In this document: positions 1 to 6,617 of the stretch, in pieces
Numbering within the stretch: the stretch's first letter is position 1
Layout of the letters: each line of letters starts with the position of its first letter
Assembly (NCBI GenBank): GCA_964432925.1
Contig: CAYSPM010000041.1
Coordinates: 1 to 18,109, forward strand
Origin: CAYNTC01 sp964432925
GTDB lineage: Bacteria; Planctomycetota; Phycisphaerae; Sedimentisphaerales; Anaerobacaceae
Reading direction: 5' to 3'
Length of the DNA: 18,109 nt
Notes under the pieces: generated by a model
Told to the model about the DNA's origin: nothing
What the model saw: only the letters and a program-made list of their open reading frames with translations
Database searches by the model: none
Translations under genes and position numbers: made by a program

Positions 1-106
1 AGTCTTCTCCGATTTATCAACACGTTCAATCATACTTCAATAAGCTCCATCAAACTGGACAACCGTGTCCGTGTGTTTTCGATAGACCAAGTCTATGCGA
101 TGGTTG

Positions 107-1213
107 TTACGGCTGCAACCAAACGGCTCTGAAGGTCTTCTTATTAGGATTGGTGAGGTGCTTGTTTAAACATGTTCCATCGGCGTGTAGCTCGCCCTGT
201 TTACACTCGGACTCGTTGGTTACTTTGACAGGTATACTGCCGTCGTCGCTCAATAACAGTAATCGAGGTGAGTTCTTGAAAGAAATTAAGGCTTCCGGGG
301 TGAATTTGTCAGGAAGCATGTTTAGCCTTCTCGATAGCACGGGTTTCTCGCCACGATATCCAGACCAACGATAAAGAGCAAACGGTGGGTCTTCATTGTG
401 AGGGCCTGCAATAACAAAATAGGCCTTATGAAAATGAGAATACCCTATGCTTCTTATTCCAAGACCATCTAAATCCCAAAATATCGGCTGACCAAACATC
501 GGAGCATCGCTGCTTTCGAGGACCGCATTAGGATTTCTCAATGGCACAACAAGGGCCTTTTCTCGTCTCGTGACCTTATCAAAAGGACGAGGATTTCTAA
601 AGCCAATATAGAGCGTCTTACCATCGGGCGCTGCACACAATCCCTCAATATTTAGACCTTCTGCTTTGGGGGCGAGTCTCTCTCGCTGATTTTTCGGTAA
701 GTCTTTTTCAGTAAATCGCGTTGCCTCACTTAAGCCCAGGCCACGCATACTATCTGTGCCGACGAGCATGTGAACAAGGCTCCTGTAAGAGACACCTACA
801 GGACGGATTGCAATATTACCGCCTTCAGATTTGACGGAAGTGGCGAAAAAGCGATAACGGCTTGGACGTATCTTTCCATCCTTGTTTCTGCCGTGCGAGG
901 TAATCCAGTAGACACGGTCTCCCACCATAGCTGCGCCTTCAATATCTGCCTCTGAATGCTTCGACTCAACATCCAAAAACTCCGTCAGGTCATAACAGAA
1001 AATGGGCGAACCGCTTTTTTTGACACTGTATACTCTCAGGATATTATTCTCGTCGTCAGCGACAATAAACACATCGTCACCCACTGCTACCGCGGCCGAT
1101 GCGTCGCTGGCGCCATTATAAACTCGAACTTGCCCGCTGAGCTTATCCGCAACACAGAGAGTTACGAGGCTGTGTGCCAACAAAAAAATTGCCGTTCTGA
1201 TTAAATTAATCAA
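107..1213 (-). CDS. Secreted DUF3616-like protein
   Basis: Encodes 368 residues. The N-terminus (about residues 1-22, basic then hydrophobic) looks like a Sec signal peptide, so the product is probably exported. Residues about 89-108 (ADIEGAAMVGDRVYWITSHG) and about 186-208 (NIEGLCAAPDGKTLYIGFRN) match the pattern of DUF3616 proteins, in which EGAA/EGL and ItSHgr segments recur in a beta-propeller-like fold. Biochemical function is unknown for this family. The start is TTG at 1213, because no ATG lies nearby and AGGAG sits 8 bases upstream. A diverged repeat copy (1251-1319) lies immediately upstream, so regulation may run through it. The family call rests on recalled motifs without a profile search. 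Confidence 0.75.
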   Translation of the reverse strand: MINLIRTAIFLLAHSLVTLCVADKLSGQVRVYNGASDASAAVAVGDDVFIVADDENNILRVYSVKKSGSPIFCYDLTEFLDVESKHSEADIEGAAMVGDRVYWITSHGRNKDGKIRPSRYRFFATSVKSEGGNIAIRPVGVSYRSLVHMLVGTDSMRGLGLSEATRFTEKDLPKNQRERLAPKAEGLNIEGLCAAPDGKTLYIGFRNPRPFDKVTRREKALVVPLRNPNAVLESSDAPMFGQPIFWDLDGLGIRSIGYSHFHKAYFVIAGPHNEDPPFALYRWSGYRGEKPVLSRRLNMLPDKFTPEALISFKNSPRLLLLSDDGSIPVKVTNESECKQGELHADGTCLNKHLTNPNKKTFRAVWLQP

Positions 1214-1221
1214 CTCGAATA

Positions 1222-1226
1222 CTCCT
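1222..1226 (-). promoter_or_regulatory. Ribosome binding site deciding a TTG start
   Basis: The minus strand reads AGGAG eight bases before TTG at 1213. It is the only good Shine-Dalgarno site near the start of the DUF3616-like gene and supports the non-ATG start. Confidence 0.6.
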
Positions 1227-1250
1227 GGTAAACTGCTTCTTTCACGACTA

Positions 1251-1319
1251 TTACAGGGCTTGACCTGTTAAGATTTTACAGGCACGCCACGAGAGAAACG
1301 AGTAAAAAATCAAAGCCAT
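1251..1319 (-). repeat. Dispersed repeat copy 1 with a 22-codon micro-ORF
   Basis: This stretch matches 2483-2557 at 54 of 66 aligned bases by hand count, in the same orientation. Read on the minus strand both copies start with ATG GCT TTG ATT and end in TAA, giving 22 and 24 residues. Shared residues include MALI, LSW and KILT. Most differences change the amino acid, so the sequence gives no proof of translation. It lies 37 bases upstream of the DUF3616-like gene. Confidence 0.6.
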
Positions 1320-1420
1320 TGTGGTCCGCCAGCATCTATATATTACCACCCCCGGGGCATACTATATACACGAAGCTGCCAGACCCAGAAGAAAATCGAT
1401 AATCGCAGGCTGAAAACTCT

Positions 1421-1455
1421 AAAAAGAAAGGCTGCAAGAATAAAACTCGCAGCCT
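1421..1455 (-). terminator. Rho-independent terminator of the beta-barrel gene
   Basis: On the minus strand AGGCTGC (1449-1455) pairs with GCAGCCT (1429-1435) across a 13-base loop, and TTCTTTTT follows directly. It lies 74 bases past the stop of the outer-membrane protein gene at 1530 and fits as its terminator. Confidence 0.75.
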
Positions 1456-1529
1456 AGCTTCCGTACCCATATCGCGTATGCGTCGGTAAGATAAACCAGA
1501 TTGTTTGTGCGAACGCTACATTAGTCAAC

Positions 1530-2057
1530 TTACTTAAATTGGTGTATAATCCCAAATAAGATCATGTTTGCATCATCCATGACGTCACCAATGTCGCCCT
1601 CATACATCTGGTACTGGTACTCAGCGTAGAAATCATTATACTCGTTTAACTCACACCTTAAACCAACCACTGGTCCCCAATATGCGCCACTATTATCACC
1701 AAGGCCCTCTACATCAATGGTGGAATAGTAAACTTGAACACCAGCATAGGGCACATATTGGTTTTCTGGCATGAAATGGTACTTGGCCTTGCCACCAATT
1801 CCCCAAACATTCATGTCTGTATTTTCAATCTCAAGCCAAGCACCCAGAAGCGAGCCAGATACCTGAATATTATCAGTCACAAAGTATCCAACGGAAGCAG
1901 ATAGTATAAGCAGGTCCAAGTCGCCATTTTCCGCTAAGTTAAATGTGCCCCATCCTCCCATAAGGTCGAGTTCGGTATCACCTTGCATTACCGAGGCATT
2001 TGCGCTGCCTGCTAAGGCTAAAACCATAACACAAACGAACATCAATCCGTGCCTCAT
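1530..2057 (-). CDS. Small outer-membrane beta-barrel protein
   Basis: Encodes 175 residues. Residues 1-21 form a clear signal peptide ending in the cleavage-like ANA. The mature part alternates hydrophobic and polar residues in about eight aromatic-rich strands, such as the stretches around LLILSASVGYF, AKYHFMPENQY and FYAEYQYQMY. It ends in MILFGIIHQFK, close to a C-terminal phenylalanine insertion signal. Size and pattern fit an eight-stranded OmpA/OmpW-type or OMP_b-brl porin-like barrel in the outer membrane; the exact family and role are not recognisable. AGGG lies 7 bases before the ATG. It is monocistronic, with its own terminator, and sits between two copies of a dispersed repeat. 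Confidence 0.7.
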   Translation of the reverse strand: MRHGLMFVCVMVLALAGSANASVMQGDTELDLMGGWGTFNLAENGDLDLLILSASVGYFVTDNIQVSGSLLGAWLEIENTDMNVWGIGGKAKYHFMPENQYVPYAGVQVYYSTIDVEGLGDNSGAYWGPVVGLRCELNEYNDFYAEYQYQMYEGDIGDVMDDANMILFGIIHQFK

Positions 2058-2482
2058 GACATTACCCTTTCACTTACAAAAACCAACTAATATTGTTTGG
2101 CCGTTAAAACATAAAATCAAAAGTTAAAGTGGTCGATCTCTTATCCTCATTTCGGCCTCTCCATAGTCTCTCACTCTAAAAATCCTTGGAATCCATAAAG
2201 GCGAGTTTATCAACACAGCAATATAAATCAAATAAAAAAGACTGTTTTAATTTTTTTATAGCAGCCCTTTGTAAAAAGGAGCCTAAATATCTATAATATT
2301 TGTATAATGTTCATGCAAATAAAATTTTTAACGATTTTACGTATCTTGCGTGTAATACATTCTATTGTGTGAAAATGGGGTAAATGATAAGCTGCCTATC
2401 TATCCTGAAAGGGCCAATTGAAAACCGGCCACGCTGTTGACGGTCCTGGATGAGTTTACACGTGATAGTCCTGCCATAGAGG

Positions 2483-2557
2483 TTATCCGGTCAGGTGTTG
2501 ATCTGTTAAGATTTTATAGGCAAGCCACGATAAACTCGAACAACAAATCAAAGCCAT
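2483..2557 (-). repeat. Dispersed repeat copy 2 with a 24-codon micro-ORF
   Basis: Partner of 1251-1319 (54 of 66 bases equal by hand count). The most conserved blocks are the first four codons and the segment around AAAATCTTAACAG. Its reading frame also ends in TAA. The two copies bracket the outer-membrane protein gene in direct orientation. Confidence 0.6.
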
Positions 2558-2603
2558 TGTAGTATGCAGAGCACACCTAAAAGCACTATCGTTATTCGTG
2601 AAG

Positions 2604-2652
2604 TGTATCTCGTAGCTCGTATTGCGTATTGCGTGATGCGGGGCGCGTGGAC
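2604..2652 (+). repeat. Heptamer array, unit CGTATTG-like
   Basis: Seven consecutive 7-base units follow one another: TGTATCT, CGTAGCT, CGTATTG, CGTATTG, CGTGATG, CGGGGCG, CGTGGAC. The same unit recurs at 3598-3646 and 16250-16305, with a variant at 16108-16142. It lies between repeat copy 2 and an octamer array. Confidence 0.75.
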
Positions 2653-2678
2653 GAGTAGATGAGTGGACGAATGGGTGA
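2647..2678 (+). repeat. Octamer array, unit GTGGACGA-like
   Basis: Four 8-base units in a row: GTGGACGA, GTAGATGA, GTGGACGA, ATGGGTGA. It follows the heptamer array with a small overlap and has no coding context. Confidence 0.65.
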
Positions 2679-2794
2679 AAAACCGAATAAACACTGGGGT
2701 TAAATGTGAGATCTCGTCGGCAGCGCTCACTGATCCAGGAAGCTCTGGAAAAGAGAAGAGCCATGCCGGGGACAAACATCAGGGGCTAATCAAG

Positions 2795-2868
2795 TGGGCG
2801 GTACTGGACTTGAACCAGTGACCTCCTGCGTGTCGAGCAGGCGCTCTAGCCAACTGAGCTAACCGCCC
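2795..2868 (-). tRNA. tRNA-Val (anticodon GAC)
   Basis: The minus strand folds as a full cloverleaf. The acceptor stem is GGGCGGT with ACCGCCC, followed by an A discriminator. The D arm is GCTC/GAGC, the anticodon stem CCTGC/GCAGG with loop TCGACAC, and the T arm ACTGG/CCAGT with loop TTCAAGT. The short variable loop (AGGTC) excludes tRNA-Ser. Bases 34-36 of the loop are GAC, giving valine. No CCA is encoded (the next bases are CTT), so CCA must be added after transcription. Position 33 reads C where U is nearly universal. It is a single gene with no tRNA neighbours here. Confidence 0.9.
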
Positions 2869-2876
2869 TTTCGAAC

Positions 2877-3017
2877 GTGAGTATCGCTGAAAGCAATGGA
2901 AAAATCAAGAAATTTTATACAAAACTTGACAAGAAACGTGTACGCAAACTCAGTATTGGCGATTATCCGGCAGGTATGTTTGAGATGGGTAAGGGCAAGC
3001 TGCGATATTTCGGTTAG
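2877..3017 (+). pseudogene. Orphan protein tail next to the tRNA
   Basis: An open frame of 46 codons runs from GTG at 2877 to TAG at 3015-3017. Its product is lysine-rich and protein-like, for example KIKKFYTKLDKKRV followed by SIGDYPAGMFEMGKGKLRYF. In-frame stop TAG (2845-2847) lies upstream inside the tRNA, and no good ribosome binding site is visible. I read it as the C-terminal remnant of a larger gene whose front has been lost, perhaps by recombination at the tRNA. I do not recognise the family. A genuine small protein is the alternative. Confidence 0.35.
2880..2908 (-). promoter_or_regulatory. Possible promoter of tRNA-Val
   Basis: On the minus strand TTGATT (2903-2908) and GATACT (2880-2885) are separated by exactly 17 bases, and the -10 lies 11 bases before the tRNA. 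Each hexamer matches the sigma70 consensus at 4 of 6 positions. This is inference from pattern and position only. Confidence 0.35.
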
Positions 3018-3091
3018 AACAAATCGTTGCTCGTTGTTTGAACAGGTTGTCTTTGTAACACAAATATTTTCATATAATCCAACAAAAGAAA

Positions 3092-3658
3092 TTATTCCAG
3101 ATTTCGCCTGATAACGGCTGCGGCTGAAAGTGTCCTTTGCAAATCGCCACTTTGAACTGTCATCGAAATCTGAACACTTTTGGCATCCAGCGGATCACTT
3201 GCTTGTGTTTTAGTGAAGGTGGCATCCGTAACGTTGTCGCAAAGCACATACTCACTGTTGTCGGTGATCAGCAAAAGCGTGTTCGGATAATCTTCATCGG
3301 TAGCATCACGGAACTCATAGATGATGTAATCGCCTTCCGGCGTATATAATTCACACCGGTTATCCAGGCTATCATAAACCACTCCAAGCCATCCATAATT
3401 TGGGTCTTGGTACCCAGCCGTGCGAATCTGGCTTGTCATCCGAAATAAAGCCTGCCTGGCGCTGTTAATCGTCTTAAATATATCCTCATTCTCTCTGTAG
3501 TTTATAATAGCTGCGTTAAAAGCCACAGCTACAGCGGCAAGTAACATGCCTGATATTGCCAAGACAATCAGCAATTCCGCAATTGTGAAGGCATTTGCGT
3601 ATTGCGTATTGCGTCGTGAGTATTGCGTATTGCGTATTGCGTATTGCATATTATTCAT
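3092..3658 (-). CDS. Prepilin-like protein (GspJ/PilW-type minor pseudopilin)
   Basis: Encodes 188 residues. Residues 24-46 (FTIAELLIVLAISGMLLAAV) form the type IV prepilin methylation motif and membrane helix, with Ala23 as the -1 residue and Glu28 at +5. Ala at -1 instead of Gly is less common but tolerated. The C-terminal part is a soluble domain with GspJ-like features (RMTSQIRTAGY, late beta strands). GGAG lies upstream of the ATG. The leader, residues 5-20, is encoded by a heptamer DNA array, so it is unusually long and made of repeat peptide (QYAIRNTQY) that the prepilin peptidase would remove. It is the last gene of the pilus operon. No terminator is visible after it. Confidence 0.75.
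   Translation of the reverse strand: MNNMQYAIRNTQYSRRNTQYANAFTIAELLIVLAISGMLLAAVAVAFNAAIINYRENEDIFKTINSARQALFRMTSQIRTAGYQDPNYGWLGVVYDSLDNRCELYTPEGDYIIYEFRDATDEDYPNTLLLITDNSEYVLCDNVTDATFTKTQASDPLDAKSVQISMTVQSGDLQRTLSAAAVIRRNLE
3598..3646 (-). repeat. Heptamer array inside a prepilin leader
   Basis: On the plus strand the units are CGTATTG, CGTATTG, CGTCGTG, AGTATTG, CGTATTG, CGTATTG, CGTATTG. Because 7 is not a multiple of 3, three units encode the 7-residue peptide QYAIRNT. The array covers codons 5-20 of the 3092-3658 gene, just before the mature pilin begins. Confidence 0.85.
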
Positions 3659-3720
3659 CGCTTACTCCGGATTAGCCGCGATGCGCAGATACCATTCTAC
3701 ACACGCCTGGTCCAGAATTG

Positions 3721-4149
3721 CTAATATCCGGCCCTAATCCAGCAGGCTGAGCTGATTTGCTTTGAATTAAGAAAAACCCTTACTGTTATCCTGACAAAAT
3801 CACTACTTCCATCCGGGACAACTTGCTCGAAGTTACTAATACTGACATTTTCAACTATTACCTGTTGACTCCACGCCACAAAGTTATTCAGAACCTGACC
3901 ATCTGCATCTATTGGTGGTGAATACGACTGCTCATCAAGAGTTGTCAGACTGTTATAGCTCATCATAGCTGTCAGTTCGCGAACCTGCTCGATTAAAAAC
4001 TCAGCGGTCGACAGATCGGCCCCGGCTCCGTTCGCTATTGTAAAAGCGCTATTGGCAGTGAGCAGGGCCGTAATCGCAAGACCGACGAGAATCACGGCGA
4101 AGAGCACCTCAATGAGTGTAAAAGCGTTCTTTTGTGTTTTAGTTTGCAT
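3721..4149 (-). CDS. Prepilin-like protein (GspI/PilV-type minor pseudopilin)
   Basis: Encodes 142 residues from ATG at 4149. A longer in-frame start at 4224 exists, but it would overlap pilC by 17 bases and put 25 extra residues before the leader. The short leader MQTKTQKNA precedes FTLIEVLFAVILVGLAI, a canonical prepilin helix with Glu at +5; the -1 residue is Ala. AAGG lies some 8 bases upstream of the ATG. The remainder (about residues 35-142) is a soluble domain with the stretch VRITVRVF, as in GspI/PilV minor pilins. It follows pilC in the operon and probably helps initiate or prime pilus or pseudopilus assembly. Confidence 0.75.
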   Translation of the reverse strand: MQTKTQKNAFTLIEVLFAVILVGLAITALLTANSAFTIANGAGADLSTAEFLIEQVRELTAMMSYNSLTTLDEQSYSPPIDADGQVLNNFVAWSQQVIVENVSISNFEQVVPDGSSDFVRITVRVFLNSKQISSACWIRAGY

Positions 4150-4207
4150 GCAATACCTTAAGCCAATGTTATCAGCTTTATTTAAATTTCCAGGCACGAG
4201 AAAAAAT

Positions 4208-5458
4208 CTACTTACCCATGACAATGCTAGACATCTTGAATATGGGCAGAATAATGCTCATCGCTATGAAACCAACAAGGCAGCCCATCACCACTATCAT
4301 CAATGGTTCTATCATGGAAGTGACTGTCTTTATAACCGTCTTTAGTTCTCGTGCATAGTAAGTGGAGACATCTCTCAATACATCACTTATATTTCCCGAC
4401 TCTTCACCACTTCGTATCATATGCACAACACTGGATGGCATTAATGTGTAACGGCTCAGGCTGGATGCGATTTTCTTGCCCTGACGAACCTCCTCGTAGA
4501 CTCCAAGCCACATATCCCTGTATAGGGCATTTCCCGATATTTGGGCCGTTATGGAAATAGTATTCAGGATTGGCACGCCTGCCTTTGTGAGCACACCCAT
4601 CGTGTGCAAGCTCCTGGTTATATACAGGCTCCGGCAGAGTGTCTTTATCAGAGGCAACGTCAACTTTGTCTTGTCCCACCAAAGCCGGCCACCACTGGTG
4701 TTGATGAAGTACCAAAAAGCCCAAAGACCGGCGCCGATGGCGGGCACGATTAAAATCCAGTAATGCCTCAAGAATGTGCTGCTGACCATCAGTATTGTTG
4801 TTGGCAAAGGCAAGAGGTGTTCCTTTCCTTTGAATATCGCTGTAAACCTCGGCAAGACAAAACAAAGCAAGAAGATGGTCACCGCTACGGCCATAACCGC
4901 TATTATGACAGGGTAAACCATAGCACTTCTGACCTGAGAGCGTGTCTCTGCCTCCTGGTCCAGATACTCCGCCAGCTTTTGCAACATATCGCTCAGAGAG
5001 CCGGAGACTTCTGCTGCAGCAACCATGTTTATATAGAGGTTAGAAAATACATTTGGATGCTCGGCGAGGGCCTGCGAGAAACTCTGGCCAGCTTCGATTG
5101 CATTTTTCAGGTCGGTGACAACTGCCTTAAACTTCTGATTTTCATTCTGTTCGGCAATCGATTGAAGCGAATCCTGAAGGCTTATCCCTGCCCGAACCAT
5201 AACAGCAAGTTGACTGGTAAAGTTCAAGATGTCTTTTCTGCTCGGCCCGAACTCAAACCTGAAATTCTTCACTCTCTGTAGCAGCGAAGGTCGATCGTGG
5301 GTCTTGTCGCGGATCCATTTCGGCTGCTGGACAGCGCCGATGGAATTACTACCAGCGATGTGCCGAGATCGGCCTTGTTGGATTTGCGGTCCGGCAGCCT
5401 GCCTATCGTCAGCGACGGCAGTGGTACTTTCGTGCTCTTGTGGAGAATCGCTCGACAT
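4208..5458 (-). CDS. pilC: Pilus/T2SS platform protein PilC/GspF
   Basis: Encodes 416 residues of the inner-membrane platform that couples the motor ATPases to the growing pilus. Two GspF repeats are visible, at about residues 76-200 (FTSQLAVMVRAGISLQDSLQ start) and 278-402 (YITRSLHTMGVLTKAGVPIL start). Transmembrane helices lie at about 181-204, 233-252 and 384-408. Length is typical. The first 70 residues are polar and low in complexity (many Q, S and D) and lack the small N-terminal domain of classical PilC. AGGAA precedes the ATG by about 8 bases, and only 10 bases separate it from pilT, so it is co-transcribed with the motors. Confidence 0.9.
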   Translation of the reverse strand: MSSDSPQEHESTTAVADDRQAAGPQIQQGRSRHIAGSNSIGAVQQPKWIRDKTHDRPSLLQRVKNFRFEFGPSRKDILNFTSQLAVMVRAGISLQDSLQSIAEQNENQKFKAVVTDLKNAIEAGQSFSQALAEHPNVFSNLYINMVAAAEVSGSLSDMLQKLAEYLDQEAETRSQVRSAMVYPVIIAVMAVAVTIFLLCFVLPRFTAIFKGKEHLLPLPTTILMVSSTFLRHYWILIVPAIGAGLWAFWYFINTSGGRLWWDKTKLTLPLIKTLCRSLYITRSLHTMGVLTKAGVPILNTISITAQISGNALYRDMWLGVYEEVRQGKKIASSLSRYTLMPSSVVHMIRSGEESGNISDVLRDVSTYYARELKTVIKTVTSMIEPLMIVVMGCLVGFIAMSIILPIFKMSSIVMGK

Positions 5459-5468
5459 ATCTATATTC

Positions 5469-6578
5469 CTACCTTTCTGAACCTACCGTCTGAGGCGGTC
5501 GAACGACTTCGAAGTCACCGGGCTTGGCAAGCATTTTTTCCATCTTCGCAGGGTTGCTGGAGCGCATGATTGCCTCATCTCTGTCGATGTAACCCTTCGA
5601 ATACATATCAGCAATACTAGTGTCCAAACTCTGCATGCCCAAGCGGCGAGAGGTTTCGATTATGTTCGGTATTTCATAAATCCTGTTTTCGCGAATGCAG
5701 TTTCTGGCAGCGGAAGTACACAGCAATATCTCGGTACAGGGAATCATTCCGGGCTTATCCACCCGCTTAAACAAGGTCTGCGAGACAACGGCCTGTAAAG
5801 TGTTGGCCAGCATTGTTCGGATCTGATTCTGTTGATTGGCGGGATAGATATCGACGATACGCTCAATGGTTTGTGGTGCATTTATCGTGTGCAATGTGCT
5901 AAAGACGAGGTGTCCTGTCTCAGCGGCGGTTATTGTGAAGCTGGTGGTTTCAAGATCCCTCATCTCGCCAACCATGATAATATCAGGGTCCTGTCGCAGC
6001 ACGTGTTTAAGACCAGATGCGAACTCGGGACAGTCAGAACCGATTTCACGCTGTTCTATCATAGACTTGTCATTCTCCAGCAGGTACTCAATAGGGTCCT
6101 CCAGTGTGATAATACGTTTTGTATACTTTGAGTTTATAACCTGAACCATCGCAGCAAGGGTCGTACTTTTACCAGAGCCGGTATGTCCGGTTACCAGTAC
6201 CAAACCCCTGGGCAAGTCGATCAGCTCCTTGACTATCGCTGGAAGGTGAAGATCATCAATTGAGAAAACGTGATTGGGAATAATCCTGAAAGAAATTGCG
6301 ATTGTCTCACGTTGATAATGGGCGTTGACACGAAACCTGTGGCCGTCGGCAATAGTAGTCGAGAAGTCGAGGTCTCTATTTTCTTTGAATTTCTCGAATT
6401 TTTCAGGGCCAACCATTGTAAGAATCATTTCCTTTGCATCCTGATTGCTGACGGCGGGGAAATCCATATCAATCAATTCTGTGTTTCTTCGAAGCACGGG
6501 CGGCATTGCAACATTAATGTGTACGTCACTGGCACTTCTTCTTATTGCCGCAGCTAAGATTGCTTTAATGTCAATCAT
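5469..6578 (-). CDS. pilT: Pilus retraction ATPase PilT
   Basis: Encodes 369 residues. Visible motifs are the Walker A GHTGSGKST (131-139), the Asp box ITLEDPIEY (157-165), the Walker B DIIMVGEMRD (199-208) and the His box TGHLVFSTLHT (221-231). The segment AARNCIREN (290-298) corresponds to the AIRNLIRE signature that sets retraction ATPases apart from PilB. An N-terminal PAS-like domain (residues 1-100) with SASDVHINV fits the family. It would power pilus disassembly as a cytoplasmic hexamer. The C-terminal 30 residues extend slightly beyond a minimal PilT. It lies 39 bases after pilB and 10 before pilC. PilU is the alternative, but the AIRNLIRE-like motif favours PilT. Confidence 0.93.
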   Translation of the reverse strand: MIDIKAILAAAIRRSASDVHINVAMPPVLRRNTELIDMDFPAVSNQDAKEMILTMVGPEKFEKFKENRDLDFSTTIADGHRFRVNAHYQRETIAISFRIIPNHVFSIDDLHLPAIVKELIDLPRGLVLVTGHTGSGKSTTLAAMVQVINSKYTKRIITLEDPIEYLLENDKSMIEQREIGSDCPEFASGLKHVLRQDPDIIMVGEMRDLETTSFTITAAETGHLVFSTLHTINAPQTIERIVDIYPANQQNQIRTMLANTLQAVVSQTLFKRVDKPGMIPCTEILLCTSAARNCIRENRIYEIPNIIETSRRLGMQSLDTSIADMYSKGYIDRDEAIMRSSNPAKMEKMLAKPGDFEVVRPPQTVGSER

Positions 6579-6617
6579 ATTCCGATCTCACTAAAAGGGT
6601 ATATAACGTATGTCGGT

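Larger units (their letters stand above)
2058..2794. other. Gene-poor, repeat-bearing intergenic region
   Basis: No convincing gene lies here. About 2100-2370 is AT-rich and holds nothing I can name. The rest holds repeat copy 2 (2483-2557), a heptamer array (2604-2652) and an octamer array (2647-2678). ORFs that can be drawn through it on the minus strand consist mostly of repeat-encoded peptide. The part next to the tRNA shows no strong terminator. Confidence 0.6.

Noticed and set aside
1..33. Minus-strand ATG at 33 with 11 open codons running off the window
   Set aside because: A GGAG lies 11 bases upstream, but the fragment is too short to call a gene.
82..96. Hairpin ATAGAC-TTG-GTCTAT after the DUF3616-like gene
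   Set aside because: The 6-bp stem lacks a following T-run, so it is not a convincing terminator.
2604..2678. Possible CRISPR array
   Set aside because: The 7- and 8-base units are directly tandem without spacers of 25-40 bases, and no cas genes are present.
2483..2779. Minus-strand ORFs of 75-98 residues
   Set aside because: Most of their length is encoded by the heptamer array, octamer array and dispersed repeat, in competing frames, with no ribosome binding site.
4404..5281. Long frames antisense to or in another frame of pilC (153 and 172 residues)
   Set aside because: They are shadows of the strongly supported pilC frame and show no domain motif.
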